A stretch of DNA of 64,000 bases from Theristus sp. LFF4_11 (lineage: Eukaryota > Nematoda > Chromadorea > Monhysterida > Xyalidae). A model generated the notes under the pieces. That model did not search any database. It was not told the DNA's origin and saw nothing but the letters and a program-made list of their open reading frames with translations. Where the stretch lies: the NCBI GenBank assembly GCA_030248135.1, contig JASANC010000511.1, positions 1-64,000 on the forward strand. The letters run 5' to 3'. Position numbers and translations under genes: made by a program. Position 1 is the stretch's first letter, and every line of letters starts with the position of its first letter. Of the stretch, positions 33,518-47,300 are shown in pieces.

Positions 33518-36500
33518 TCACGAGGAGCACGGCAACAATTGCGGCAGCGACGGACACGACAGCGAACAGTGCAGCGGGCGGGGCGTGTCGGACGCCGCGG
33601 CGTTTTCGGTGTTGCACGACTTTGACGCATCGCCGCTCGGCTCCGATGCTGAGACGGAGATGGAGCACGATGAGGCACCGCCCATTCCTGCAAGAGCAAG
33701 GCGATTGGGGAAGGTTGGGTTGGCAGGCTGGGGCTGGCATCACAAATATTGTTGGTTCTGATTGATATACCAATAATTTCTGGTCATTCTGGTTGATATA
33801 CAAAATATTTCCGGTCATTTTGGTTGATATACAAAATATTTCTGGTCATTCTCGTTGATATACCAATTACCGTATTACCTCTATTAACCCCCCCCCCAAA
33901 ATTAAACCCCCCCCCCAAAAATAAACCCCCACCCCCTCGACAAGTTTCCAAATAATCCCCCCCCCAAAAATAAACCCCCATGGGGGTTTATTAGAAACCT
34001 GTTTGAAACACATACCTAGCGAATTCAGTGGCTGAATGCAGTGACATTGGTGAAATTGTGCTACCAAAGGCCCCAAAGAGATGAGTTAGTGGTAATTTCA
34101 TTACAAAAGGCTGTTACAAAAGGAAATCTCTGTGAAAAGTAGAAGTTTCTGCGACTTCCTTCCTGCCATGGAAGGTATTTTTGCCATTTTGCCCACCCCT
34201 AAAAATGGTTTCCAAATAAACCCCCCCCAAAAAATAATCCCACCCCCCAAAAATAAACCCCCACCCCCAGAAGTCGCTGAAGAAATAAACCCTCATGGGG
34301 GTTTATTAGAGGTAATACGGTATAGGCATTTCTGGCGGTTTAGTTGTACGAATCACTGTACGCAAAGATGAGACATCATGTTTCATGGGTGACGCGGCAA
34401 TCGAAAATTCCTGACGTGCTCCGAATCCGCGAGATAGACAGGGTAACGATGGAAAAGTAATTTCCTCGCCACGTTGAATTGCAGAGAACCACACAAAGAA
34501 CAGAGCCACACAAATGAAAACAAAACACGCATAAACCAAAAAAATCACCAAGCGAACCTGCGAGCCCACTGTTGAACACCGAGATCAAGCCGGTGATCTG
34601 TTGTTGATCGATCGCAGCACGCTTGTCCGTTGAATGGTAGCACGCCGGTTCCTGCAGATTCAGATTTCCCAAGTTTCACAATCGTCTGCTCAATAAGATT
34701 TCGAGATATTGAAATGTAGCACCTTCCAGTGCTTGGTGACTCTCAGTGCCATGAAAGCGAGTTGTTGTGTGTATCTCGCAGGGCTGTTCCGGTGAATGGA
34801 CGAAGCGCAAGTTCTTTATTCACCGATATTTCACATTAGCTTGGCTTGATACTTCTGCAAGACTTCCACTGATCTGTCTGTTCTGTACGGAAACTTAGCC
34901 GCTACCTTCAATTTTACAAATCATAAGCATCAAAGCTCTGGAAAACTGCCGACATTTCTCAGCGTTCAGTTAGTCACTACTCGATTTTCATAGAAATGAT
35001 CACCGAACATCAGAGCACCAAATTCAAACAACCAACCACCCACCTGTGACGAGCACTGCTCAACACAATTCCGCTCAATATCTTCAGTGGGCGATTTTCG
35101 CTTTCGATTATAACGGCTCATCAGGTCAACAGCGCGCAGCAAATTATTATTGTTGTTGTTACTATTATTGTTGTTCAGTTCATACTCAACCCTCGACTCG
35201 TCAACATTCGAATCGCCGCACGCTGATTGGCTGGAGTTGGCAGCGTGCGGACTGGCCAGCAGTGCAGCGACGATGAACGGCGTCGGCGCACGCTCGGAAC
35301 TGGGAAGAGAACACGATGACGACGTTGATGTGGTTGATGTTGGTATTGATGTCGTCGTGGTGGTGGTGGTGGTCGGTGTTGTTGTTGTCGTGGTGGTGAT
35401 TGCTGATGTCGTACTTGTCACCGACGTTGATGCAGCGCTTGTTGGTATTGTTGTTGTTGTGCTTGCTACAACCGCTGACACAACCGGCACATCATCATCC
35501 TCACGCTTCTCGTCGTCGCCGTTGACCACCTCCAACTCCACCTCGAACACGTTCTCCTCATGCTCGTTGCCGTGCTCATTGACGTGCTCTTCGTGATCGT
35601 GCTCCTCGATTTCGTCTCGTTCCGACAGTTCGATCGCGCTCGTCAGACTGTCGAGCGATCTGAAAAAAATAGGAAAAAATGGAAAAATGTCAAGACATCG
35701 ATTGGTTGCACCTATGTCGTTGGGCTCATAACATCCGGCAGAGCATTGTATCTAGAAGGGGCTACACTCATTGATTGGGTGCTGTGAGAAATGATTGAAC
35801 GCAAAGTGCGGTTGATGGAACATCTGTATTTGCGTTTTCGAAAACTTTATGGCAATTTTATCCAAGTCACTCTTATCCAACCCATCAGTTTGTTGTATAA
35901 CAAAGTTGTACGCTGCATTTCATCATATTCTTTTGAGATTTCCTGTCTCACCTTTATCAACATTTTACTTTTACGAAATATGAGAAATCATTCCATCGGA
36001 AACACACCACAACTCATCCAAACCCGTCTGTTTGCTGCTGCTTTGTGTGTCTGACTGTTTCCACACACACACACACTGCAATGAATGACACATTGCGAAA
36101 TGCATATTGCACGTTGATGAATGGGCGTTTAGCCTTGGTTTCGGTCTTTGTTTGCACTGGATCGTGTGGGTTTTTTGCGAAATTGAAATGTATTCAGCAG
36201 AATTATGTGGTCAATTTTGTCTCGCTGACTAGTGTGCGTTGCGTGCAGCTTACTATTGGTTGGTTGCCTTTTGAAGCGCGCGCGTGGATTGGTCATTTCA
36301 TTCTAAACAAAATAAATGTCGTGCAACAAAAATAGAAATCGCACACATTCCATGCTTATTTTTAGTCCGCTTCTAACAATGTTCGTTTCAATGACTGACT
36401 GACTATGTGTGTCGTGTGTTTCACAGAATGACGAAAGCGAAACGAAGCATTACTAATTTCAAAATCGATAATAATATTTCTGAGTCTATTTATGCTATTT

Positions 36501-38179
36501 CATTGTCTCTCACAGCAGCGGAGGCGGCTGTTATGACAGAGGCATACTCATGACTTATGGAAGTCAAACAAACGGACCTGTGCTCTCATTCCCAAAAACC
36601 AAACCACTCCACTGTGTAACGACCAATTAGCGTGAAACAATACGTCCAAAATCAACCAATCAGCTAGCTGCGTATGAGAGCGTGTTTTACCGAAAACAGC
36701 TTGTCAAAATATTGGACGTTACACGTGCCTGAATTTCTAACTCGCAGTTCTATTGGAGAAAACACACACGCGATAATACACCGGGTACGATTACCAGTGC
36801 GTTTGTGTGAGACTGTTCAACATTAGTAGACCAACATCCATATCTTGATCTATCACGCTTTGTTTCACGCGCTTCAACTTTGCTCAAGTGTTGCACGTTC
36901 GTTGGTTTAGTTAGGTTCACTTCAACAATTTTGAATTTCCGCAAACATAAGTCACAGTACCAGAAAAATACACACGTCCACCAAAATAGCACCAGTGTCA
37001 CGGCACTTGCTACCCGGTGCACTCGGTGTCCCAGCCGGGGGAGGGGGGGGGGAGTGTCGGTATCCCCGCCGAAGGGGGGGGGCGGAATGAGTGAGTAGCG
37101 TCAGTTCCAGCCCGATTGCAAGCCGCGCGGAGCGATTATCGTGAGGCCTGTCTTCCAACCAGCACCGTAAACACACCACACACGTCCACCAACACAAACA
37201 CCACTGCTCCCTCCAACGCCCATCCCCACACGCATACCTCCGTTGGTGTTCACTGCGCGCCCGTTGCAACACGTGCAACACCAGTAGACTCTTGTGCAGT
37301 TTCGCGCCGCCGCGCTCGCCTTTGGAGCCGATGATCTTCGCGAACGACAACTGAATCAACCGTTGGCAGATGTGATTGGTCGGCGTGTCGGATGTGCCGC
37401 TGATGTTGCTGCATTCAGAGTCGGAGTGCGAGTCCTCAGAGTCGTCCGGCTCCGACCGCGACCGCGAACACCTTGGAATAAAAAAACAATGACATTTCAC
37501 TGCACCAAACAACTGAGATTGTGGCCTCTCTGGTCTCTTCTGACGAGCGTCACATCAATCATGCTCATTATTACATTTGCATTTCACAATCCCCGATTAA
37601 GACAATGTGTTGATGTGGAATCAGCCCCGAACCACTGCTAAACTGTAAATTATGTCCAGACTCGCTGATTGGTTGCTTTTGAATTCGATACACTAACTAA
37701 ACTTCGTCAGACCAGTGGATGCCGCAAAATCAGTGAGAAGAGTTCAAGTTTTTGAACACAGGAATTTCATAATTTTGACAGTATACCTGTGAAGTCGAAC
37801 AGGAACACTGTACAAGCAAACCCCGTTGCAAAAACTTTCCGGTGTTTTGTAACCGATGTACCAATGAGTCTCGCTCGCCTGATTTTCAAGCATGCCATAA
37901 TAGCAAGAAACACACTTCTTCCTTGACCCAGACAAGAAGTAACCCTTCCAGGACCCCACCGGCTCTGGAACGGGGTTTCTACCACATCGGGTACCAACCA
38001 TATTCAGTGGACACTCAAAGTCGTTGAAAAACAGAAAAAAGGTTACATACACAAAAAAAAGTAAAGAAACCAAAAATGTCCAACCTCGGTTCGCTGCAAC
38101 ACGGCGGTTTGCGGGTTTTCTTGGCGTTTTGAGCGTCTTTCGACGTCGGTTCAACGGAAATAATACGCAGGGAACTCAT
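33518..38179 (-). CDS. SERTA-domain protein (SERTAD / taranis-like)
   Basis: SERTA proteins are nuclear co-regulators of transcription and the cell cycle (E2F/DP and CDK4 links in mammals, taranis in flies). Exons, 5' to 3': 38179-38085, 37471-37238, 35659-35044, 34651-34558, 33687-33518; every junction keeps frame, about 400 aa. The N-terminus (MSSLRIISVEPTSKDAQ) leads to an Arg/Ser/Asp-rich stretch. The SERTA-like helix is around residues 66-105: LIQLSFAKIIGSKG then LHKSLLVLHVLQRARSE. An acidic His/Glu-rich segment (EEHDHEEHVNEHGNEHEE), long Thr/Ser and Asn runs, an RYNRKRKS basic patch and a Ser-rich tail follow. The domain assignment rests on the hydrophobic pattern plus LHKSLL-like core, so it is moderate; the exon chain is stronger. 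The G-rich MITE at 33870-34320 is in the last intron. Confidence 0.75.
33870..34320. mobile_element. TA-flanked G-rich MITE, copy 2 (inverted)
   Basis: Same CCGTATTACCTCTA termini and TA flanks as 15250-15628, opposite orientation. Long C runs joined by AAAATAAA blocks are at both ends. In the last SERTA intron. Confidence 0.87.
37022..37085 (+). repeat. G-run block in a SERTA intron
   Basis: Several runs of 4-10 G close together (on +) between exons 2 and 3 of the SERTA gene. It resembles the poly-G blocks of the transposon nest at 48.8-53.4 kb and could form a G-quadruplex. Confidence 0.6.
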
Positions 38180-39636
38180 GATTTTCGTTGATTTTGTCAA
38201 TTGTTACGTTGAAAAACTCGGTTGGCAACAATAGAAATAACAACACTAATACTGACGAGAAGTGAATGAAGGGGTAAAATGAAATCACGCAGGCACCAGG
38301 TGGAATTTCGAAGCAAAAAATGCAGCACCGAATTTGAGATATCGTTCTTCGTTCACTGTCCCAGTTGATTTTTGCCGATTAAAGCTATTTTTTATTTAAA
38401 TAACAGCTGTTCCTCGGTTTTTGTTGTTGTTTACAGAGACTCGACGGGCCTAAAAAACGCCAACTTTACTTTACCATCAGTTCAGATACTGACGAAAACC
38501 CAACAATTCAGTAGTGCGAAAAAATGCCTGGCAATTTAAAATGAGCAGATTTTGCTGAGAACACGATGGTTAAAAAAACGAAAACCAACCGCCGAAACCT
38601 GCAATAAAACATCGAAATGCAACGTGGCAATAAAAAATGTATACACATACAGTGCGCCATGGAAAATCTAAAAAACGCAACACAATACCAAAATCGACGA
38701 AGCAAAACCAACAGAAAAAACCTTCAAATACTGAAATGTGAAAACCCATCGTAATTCACCCATTTTGCAATGCAAGATTTTACATTTCACAACACACCCA
38801 TTTCAACACAAATGTGCAATGTTTTGAATAGTTTTTTTGGCAACGGGCTCGCATTTCGCAACACAATGAAAACTGAAACGAAGATCTTAAAAACGTTTGT
38901 TCGATTATAGGTTGCAGTGGTAGTAACATGTGTAACACGTGAATTAAAATTTACATTTCGTGAAATGTCCTATCCAAGATGCAATGAAACAAAAAAAAAC
39001 TTTGCACATTCTGAGTGGGAAGGCGAAGAAGAACGCACAAAACCGTCCTAGTAGTAGTCGTGATTTTGCCGATTTTGCGAAATTATTTTTTTCACAAGAA
39101 AGCATTCAGAGTCGACAGACAGGAGTAGGTGTGTACATGTAGAGTTGGATAGCCCGCTGAGAGAAAAAAAATACAAATAAATAATCGCGCGTCTGAAGTT
39201 GTGAAAAATCTACAAAGGCAAACACTGAAACTACACATACATCTGCAAAATCGCAAAATGAAACGAATGTAAAAAAAATCGAAAAATCACCGCAACACAA
39301 AAATCGATACCAACCACAAAAACAGACTAACAACAACAACAACAACAGCCAAATAAAACGAACGCGCACGCTAGACAAGAAGAAACAAGAAAAATCCGGA
39401 TATCAGTGCGTGGAGACTGGCGACGTGAGGTGGGTTTTTGGCCGCAAAAAATAATACACAAACAGCAAGCGACATGGCGTGCGCTGTGTGTGTTGTGATG
39501 AAACATAAAATTTATTGTCAATGACAAAGGCAGCACGTTTGCACACTGTTGCTGGTTTTGGCTCGCAGTAACGTGTTTTTTTTTATTTAGTTTCGTACTT
39601 TGCAGGTTTCACGGTTTTCGATTGCACGGGGCGGAC

Positions 39637-41431
39637 TAGAGATGTCAAGAAAAAAAAATTTTTCTATTTTTTTTTTTAATTTTTTTTTTAATTTTTTTTT
39701 AAAAATGAAAGTTGTTCAGAATTTTTCAGGGAGTCCGAATATCACCATCTGAGGAGCCACCGACTTACCATATGACCCCCACTTAGGGTTAGGGGCTTTG
39801 AAAAAAAAATTTTTTTTATTTTTTTTTCGTTTTTTTTTTTAAATTTGGATTTTTTTTTCAAACTTAAAAAAAAATTTGAAAATTTTTTCTTCTACTTTGC
39901 TCTGAAAATTCGATTTATGGCATAATTTTTTGAAAGTTCAAACCAAATTTTCTTCCCAACTTCTTTGTGTGCTTAGGTAAATGTCATTATTTGGTCATTT
40001 TGACCGACGTACTCCATGTTTTTCAATTTGGATGACTTCTAGAGTCAATTTTTAGCGTTGAAATGACTTAACTGAATTGAAATATCGTTTCAGAAGTCGT
40101 TTTCTTGCAACTTAGAACATGTTTTTCAGTCGGTAGGCCATGAGATGAACATGATATCTTGTTGATTGGCGTATGTTATAGGTCTACAATGGAGTTGTGC
40201 GATATATTGTTAAACAATTTGAGCGGAGATGTTGGTTAATACCACATCACACGACCGTTTTTCAGATACCCGATAACATGGCCACATGTTAAAACTTGCG
40301 TGCTGAGCTAAACTAACGTGTTAAACTTGCGTCTGTCAGTTGCCCGCAACGTGATCGCGAAATCATGGTACGTGTTTTCGATACGATGATTTGAAGAGTG
40401 GGCTCTCGCCATGTGGCAGATAGCATAGCTGGTTGAACCTGAAAGTAAGTGTCTTGGGGGGGGGGGCGACCGGGTCGACAGGGGTTGCCGACTTAGCTAC
40501 AGCAAACAGGAATTTTTGAACACAGTCAAATTTTGGTAATTTTCTAAAGAGGAACCACTAAGAACGGTTCAATATTCAAGTACACGTGAAAAATTGCCCT
40601 GTTTTACTGTTGAAAATGCAACTTTCCCTCTATGAAATGGACATAATTTCAATAAAACACGATTTTCGCTCTTATAGTTTCCCGGATCGTTCTGAAAATA
40701 GTCTAGATGAACTCAGCTCGACGAGACGTTTCGAACGAACCTAACTTGTAAAAAAAAATTTTTTTTTTTTTAAATTTTTTTTTTAATTGAAAAAAAAATC
40801 CGGATTTTTTTTCCCCTAACCCTACCCCCACTCATATGGGAGGAGGGTGAAAATTTCAGACTTGGTTTCTGCGACCCCATTTTCCCACCGACGACATCAC
40901 GTCTCGTGTTTTGCCTCTCAATTCACCTCAAATAACATGGAAACAAGTTCCACAACAAACCGGTGTGATCATGCTGACGACACGAGGCGAAACAGCAACG
41001 AGCAACCAACGAAGTTACGCTTGCAGTGGCAGACAGTGCAATTTCCACCTTTCGAGATCCTGAAAAACGATGCGTAAATGTGAGTTCTCTGCTTCTATCT
41101 CACCTTAGCGACATCGGAATCTGTTGAACTAGCCTTTGCGACGCTCAAGTACTTCAATGCGCGAGTCGATCATCACTCACCAAGGCTGAAAACAGTCGAT
41201 AAATCAATCCAGAATACCACCTGCAGCGTTGAAGACTAAGTGACAAGGTAAAGTCAAAGAAAATTTTTGTTGAACTTTCGAAAAATTATGCCAAAAACGG
41301 CATTTTCAGGGCACATTAAAGAAAAAATTTCAAAAATTTTTAATAAAAAAAATAAAAAAAAATGCTCATTTTTTTAACTTTTTTTTAAAAAAAAATTAAA
41401 AAAAAATTTTTTTTTGACCCTTACATCTCTA
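39637..41431 (+). mobile_element. TAGAGATGT-family hAT element, copy 2, carrying a nested element
   Basis: Perfect 8-bp duplication GGGCGGAC at 39629-39636 and 41432-41439. Without the insertion at 39784-40824 it matches copy 1 almost base for base. The 76-codon ORF (40847-41077) is intact; the two base changes I noticed from copy 1 (TCG/TCT and CAC/CAT) are silent. Confidence 0.95.
39784..40824 (+). mobile_element. hAT-type element, TAGGGTTAGGGG termini, copy 1 (nested)
   Basis: Begins TAGGGTTAGGGGCTTTG and ends CCCCTAACCCTA, a perfect 12-bp inverted repeat. Duplication CCCCCACT at 39776-39783 and 40825-40832. About 1.04 kb, flanked internally by A/T homopolymers, no transposase. Inserted into the TAGAGATGT element. 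Confidence 0.95.
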
Positions 41432-42177
41432 GGGCGGACGAATGAATGGAGCACACAATACAAATAGACTGATGGAAAGTTCCAGGTGGAAACCTGACAA
41501 AGATTGGGAAAAGAAGCTGTGTTGCCAAGTGATTGGCTGCATTTGAACTGGCAACCACTGGTTGGTGGTCGGCGGGTCGCACAAACAATACACAAGCATC
41601 AGTTTTTCAGTGTTTCTGGAACTGTGTTTTCAGTTGAAGAAGAGCATTTTGCTTCACGGTCAGGCGGAACTAGAAAAGCACATGACCTAATAACAACCAA
41701 AAAAAGCAATTATTTTTCATTTAAAAAATTTGGGCGAGCAATTAAAAAATCATAATTGAAATATAGCCGATCAGCGCAGGCGAAAAAAGTGACATTCACC
41801 AAAAGCTGTTTAGCCACGTACACCAACTCAACTTCGCGAAAAGTATTTGAAAAAAAATTCTTGCTGAGTAACTACAGTTGGTTCCACCTACTGGTCATCA
41901 ATGAACTAAAAATAAAATGTTGCAAACATTTCACCGATAAAATTGCTGATGACACAGTCAGCGGTTTTGTTTGGCTTCATTTTTGTGTGGTTTCCATGTC
42001 GCCACAACAACTCGGAAAACACTTATAAACACAACACACAGCAAACGAAAAACAGCAATGATTCATTTGGCCGAAGCCTTGCGGTAGAACAACGACAACG
42101 AACTGGATTTAAAAAAAATCTGGTCGATCAAAAGAAATAATGCAGCCAGCGGCTGGAAAAACATTAAATCCGTAAAT

Positions 42178-43605
42178 GCGGCCAATCAGCTAGTTGCCAC
42201 ATTATTCCGCAAAGTAACCCGCCAATGCGGGCAGACTGGAGAACACAGACACAGACTACTGACCGTGTGTGTGGCAGAAACGCACACTTTTTTAGTATTT
42301 TATGACGAAAAGCGAACTTGTGTTGTGCCGGGTTGTTCTAGGCTAACTGACACAACGATATTTTAAATTGCAAATGTTGCAGACAAAAAATGTACTGAAA
42401 CGCCACAAGTCCTCCTGCCTTGACACTTGAGTTTTGATGAGTAAGAACAGAACCGAAGATTCAAACAGAATATACCCTGATTGGTTGCACATGTTACCAG
42501 AACAAGTCGACTAACCAATCAGCGCACCACGGTGATTGGCCGCTTTTGTATTTGCTAGCTCGATGCAGCCAATCAACGAGCCCGATTCATATTTCTTGAA
42601 TGCACAAATGGCATCCACAATTTTAACCATTTGATCGAAATTCAAACACAACCAATCAGATAAAAACTTTGGATCTCTCACCTTATCACAAACTCCTTTC
42701 ACCAGGAAAAAATAATGAAATCACCGCACACGATTCGTGTCAGTGTAGCATTAACAGTAACAGCAGCATTGACTGACGTGCATATAGACTGTTTATCATA
42801 TCAACCAATCAGCGCACAGCATCGTGCTTTCCCGTTGCTGGCGCTGTGCCCAACACAAACGTCACGAGAGAAAACAAACAACAATGAAAAAAAAACGTTT
42901 CAGCCATTTTGTTCGGTGAAGCGCGTAACTCAGCGATTGAATGCTGTGACGTGACACCACACAGCCAATCAGCGTTGTGGGTTGAATTTTTCTAATAGCC
43001 CGGGAACTGCAGTTCGTCCGTCAGAAAATTTATGCGCAATTCGCTGATTGGCTGTGTTTGCATCAGGATCACTGATCTTCAGCTCGATGCAGTCAATCAA
43101 CGCACCAGAAAGAATCTTGAGAATCAATTTTTTTGAGTGCACAAACTGCATGATGTTGTCAGTTTCATTGAAACAGTAAAGTGTGGGTTTGCCCGTCGAG
43201 TGGATGGTCACGTGAAAAGGAAGTAGTTATTGACAGACAAAAAAACACATTTTTAAAATACCAACGCAGGTAAGGACAGTATGTGACAAGTAAACGAAAA
43301 ACTTGCACATCTGTCGTGTTGTTCGAATTCGAAGAACAACCAAAAACAAAAACATCCCGAAAACAAAACACCCACAACCAAAAAACCGGTTTTCTCTTGT
43401 TTTATTTATTTGTTCAATCTCAACGGCATGACAATTTTGTTATTCAAATTTTGGACGCCATTCAAAAAGCAAGAGATCGGAAAAGCTCAACACAACTTCT
43501 TCATTTCTTACATACACACTCAAAACCAGGAAAGTCCAACAATACTGTCAGAAACTGATTGGCCAAATCAAGATCAGGAATTCAAAGGCAACCAATCAGC
43601 TGTCC
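42178..43605. repeat. Cluster of tiny CCAAT foldback units
   Basis: At least ten CCAAT boxes of the type RRCCAATCANC in both orientations (about 42182, 42479, 42513, 42533, 42566, 42650, 42806, 42965, 43042, 43090, 43555, 43592). Several form inward pairs 40-60 bp apart. The units at 42533-42576 and 43042-43098 share AGCTCGATGCAG next to the right arm, so they are copies of one element. Confidence 0.65.
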
Positions 43606-43960
43606 ACTGCAAACTAAAATGTGTTGGACTTTAGAAATATTATGGTAAATCTAAGACATCCGGTAAAACAAGCAAGCAGCAAGTAGAAGAACAAACGACA
43701 AAAAGCTGATCTCTGTATCAACAAATAAATATCCATCCCAAAGAACATGAGATAACAAAATTGCGATTCACCAAAGGCACACAAAAAACAACACGAGCTG
43801 ATTAGATAATACTTCTATACTCTGATAAAACGATCGAAATGTTGCCCAAAACAAGAAAAAAGAGCAAAAATAGAAAAGGTATGAAACGGGCGAATTACAT
43901 ATGAAAGTGCATTCGCAAATCAATGCAATCACAAAGTGAATCACAACATTCTCAACCACA

Positions 43961-44344
43961 TCGGGTTGGCATGGGAATCAAAATCGGTTTTTCGAAAAAT
44001 GTGTTATTTTATTTTTTTCTTGCAAAAATAAAACGGTTTTTACCATGAAATTCTTTCGAACTTCTAGGTGACTGATATCGCAAAATTACATGTATCAAAA
44101 TTGAAAATGTACTGAAAAATATCATCTGTGTGAAATATTTGGAAATTTACTGGATTTATAAACTATCAGATTTACATTCTTTTACGTTCAAATACCAATT
44201 TCGAGTGTGTTTGTGATGTTTAATAGGAAAGGCCAATTTCAGGAAGCTTTTGAGTGCTGTGAAAAATTGGGAATAAAAACACGGTTCCAAACAGAAATGA
44301 AATCGTTTACTGGCCATATAAAAAGCCGCTTTTAACAACCCTTA
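43961..44344. mobile_element. Degenerate hAT-type element beside the GET4 stop codon
   Basis: Starts TCGGGTTGGCATGG (one change from the TAGGGTTGGC family) and ends ACAACCCTTA. Perfect 8-bp duplication CAACCACA at 43953-43960 and 44345-44352. The GET4 stop is 16 bp away, so GET4 3' UTR sequence is probably this element; it holds minus-strand AATAAA-type signals near 44010. Confidence 0.85.
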
Positions 44345-44359
44345 CAACCACAAATCCGA

Positions 44360-47300
44360 TCAATCTAATTCGGTGTCTTGCAGCAAATTGCCGGTTGAAT
44401 TTGAGGGTTCGTCAAATGAACTGGATACCGAATGGAACTCGTCGCCGCCAGAGGGCGCTGCAGTCGTATCGGAATTTGGATCACTGGGATTGGTGTTGTT
44501 GCCGAGCAAGCCTGCCGATTAAAAAAACAACATTTCATTTGAAACTTTTAGCACAATGAGAAGCAAACCAGCGAGCAGAACTTATGGACAACTCGCTTAT
44601 TGGCTACTCTGAAATTGGGCTCACTGATTGGATTGGTGCTGTTTGAATGCAGAATTCGCATAAAGTCAGCAGCATGACTGCAAACCAAGACAAGTACACG
44701 TTAGCAATTTGCCTGTATCTGCTCTCTGCTCGATTTGCTTCCATTCTAGCTCAGCATGATTTTGCAGCCAAATCTTTCGATCTGAAGATCTATCGAGTTG
44801 TCAACTGTACAAATAGATAATGCGCTTCTCTATCAAAGAAACAACGTTCATCTTAATCACTCATCCGCAAACCTTGTATGATATTTGAGAGAAAGCCGCC
44901 CCCTCCCGGCGGTTGCTGTTGACGCGCTGGCGGTGGGAGACCGAAAAACAGTTGGCCGATTTTGTCCAAATACGCGAAATAGGTCGGATCACGGCGGATG
45001 CTCGGTTGGTACTGCTCAACCAGCAGAGAATAATAAGAAACCTGCAAAAAATACGATGACGTCGGTTATTCTGACAATAAAAAACGCCGAATTTTATATT
45101 CGGTCAAGTGAGAACACCCTGTAAAAAGCTTGCCTGTTTCATTTCGACGCACAGCAGCAGCAGCCAGACGAAATTCAGCAACGGATATTTGAACGGTGGC
45201 TCCCGACGAATATGCGGATGCTTGTGTGTGTACTCGAAGAAAACCTGTGTGTTTTTTTTTCAAAAATTTTGGGATAGGATTATAAGTCCTTTGTTCACTA
45301 AATAGCCCATTCACTGTTGTAAGCCACGAAGCACGCTGATTGCTCCCAGCAACAAATTGCAGCCAACTAGCGAGCTCCCTTTGAATCAGTTGCGAGAGTA
45401 TTCGCTTCAAATTTCAAGCTTAGCACAGCAAATCTGGTGACTGAACTGGTCGCACCAAAAAACAAAAACACACGAACTGAATTTGCAGTGACAGTGTCGC
45501 AGTTGCACAAATATTGCAGAACAGCTTGTGTGATAAACAAATCAACCTCGCCATTGTAGCCATGCCGTAAATGATACTCAATTAGACAAGTCGCGCTGCC
45601 CTGCAAAAGAAAACAAAACACATTTCAATCTCGCACTGTGCTGTGAGTAACTCACTGTCACTGCCCAACTCTTATCTTGAATTCGATTACAGTTGCTAAA
45701 CAAATTGCATCAGTGATTGATGGCACTATGACGGGCCGTTTCAAGTTGACCCAATTCTGAAGAGCACACTTGCAGAAAACTCTGCGCGTCTGGTCTGACT
45801 AGAGATGTAACGGTCAAAAAAAAATTTTCTTTTATTTAAAAAAAAACTAAAAAAATGAGCATTTTTATTTGTTTTTTTATTAAAAATTTTTGAAATTTTT
45901 TCTTTAATGTGCCCTGAAAATGCCGTTTTTGGCATAATTTTTCGAAAGTTCAACAAAAATTTTCTTTGACTTTACCTTGTCACTTAGTCTTCAACGCTGC
46001 AGGTGGTATTCTGGATCGATTTATCGACTGTTTTCAGCCTTGGTGAGTGATGATCGACTCGCGCATTGAAGTACTTGAGCGTCGCAAAGGCTAGTTCAAC
46101 AAATTCCGATGCCGCTAAGGTGAGATAGAAGCAGAGAACTCACATTTATGCATCGTTTTTCAGGATCTCGAAAGGTCGAAATTGCACTGTCTGCCACTGC
46201 AAGCGTAACTTCGTTGGTTGCTCGTTGCTGTTTCGCCTCGTGTCGTCAGCATGATCACACCGGTTTGTTGTTGAACTTGTTTCCGTGTTATTTGAGGTGA
46301 ATTTGTCGCCTCCGTGGCCCGGTGGTTAGCACGTTCGCCTGCAACTCAGAAGGTTACGGTTCGATCCCCCACGGAGGATGACAAACTGCCGCCAGTGTAG
46401 CTCTCTACTCTAATAACTACACTCGTTTTCAACTAAAGCTTTCGGATTCGCTGCCCTGCGGGGATATAGCGACCGCAGGCCACCGAAACCGAAATCGGGC
46501 TAAGATCACTGGTGCCCCCAGGACAGAGCGGGGCTTAGAGGCTGTCCCCCTCACGTGGCGAGGGTATTGGTTCCACGGGATGGTGAGCCGTCCGTTCCCC
46601 AATCCCACCGGAGTTTGGTACCTTCGGGTTTCCGGAATCGGTGGGGGGCGTGCTTCAAATATATTAAAAAAAAATTGAGAGGCAAAACACGAGACGTGAT
46701 GTCGTCGTCGTCGGTGGGAAAATGGGGTCGCCGAAACCAAGTCTGAAATTTTCAATTTATTGAAAAAAAAATTGAGAGGCAAAACACGAGACGTGATGTC
46801 GTCGTCGTCGGTGGGAAAATGGGGTCGCCGAAACCAAGTCTGAAATTTTCACCCTCCTCCCATATGAGTGGGGGTCATATGGTAAGTCGGTGGCTCCTCA
46901 GATGGTGATATTCGGACTCCCTGAAAAATTCTGAACAACTTTGATTTAAAAAAAAAATTAAATTTTTTTTTAAAAAGAAAAAAAATAGGAATTTTTTTTG
47001 ACATCTCTAGGTCTGACAGCCAAATCTCACACGCGCACACGCCCTCTCCTCACCGTCGAATCCGTGCTGTGCAAGAAGTGATAGCGCGCAGACTGCCAGC
47101 AGCGCTCAGCGAGATAAACATTCGCGACGACGCCGTGGACGGCCGGATGACCGTGCTGCTTGTGCGCCGCTTCGGTGGCCGCATTCTTTGCCCATTTCAG
47201 GATTTCGTTCAAGAATTTCGTCCGATCCACGATCGGCTTCACGAGGTGTTCCGAATGTTGCTTGTCGTCGTCGTCATCAGTGTTTGTTTCACGCTGATTG

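Larger units (their letters stand above)
38180..44359. other. Gene-free interval, SERTA 5' end to GET4 3' end
   Basis: No exon found on either strand. It holds two nested hAT elements (39637-41431), a cluster of CCAAT foldback units (42178-43605) and the hAT element ending 16 bp from the GET4 stop. The part at 38.2-39.6 kb should contain the SERTA promoter; nothing more is recognised there. Confidence 0.55.

Noticed and set aside
33492..33761. Acidic plus-strand ORF (starts MNSGFHWFSHEEH)
   Set aside because: The minus strand here gives a final SERTA exon whose phase exactly fits the preceding exon and whose codons are GC3-rich; no plus-strand continuation was found.
35150..35596. Val/Asp-rich plus-strand ORF
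   Set aside because: Antisense of the Thr/Asn-rich SERTA exon 3.
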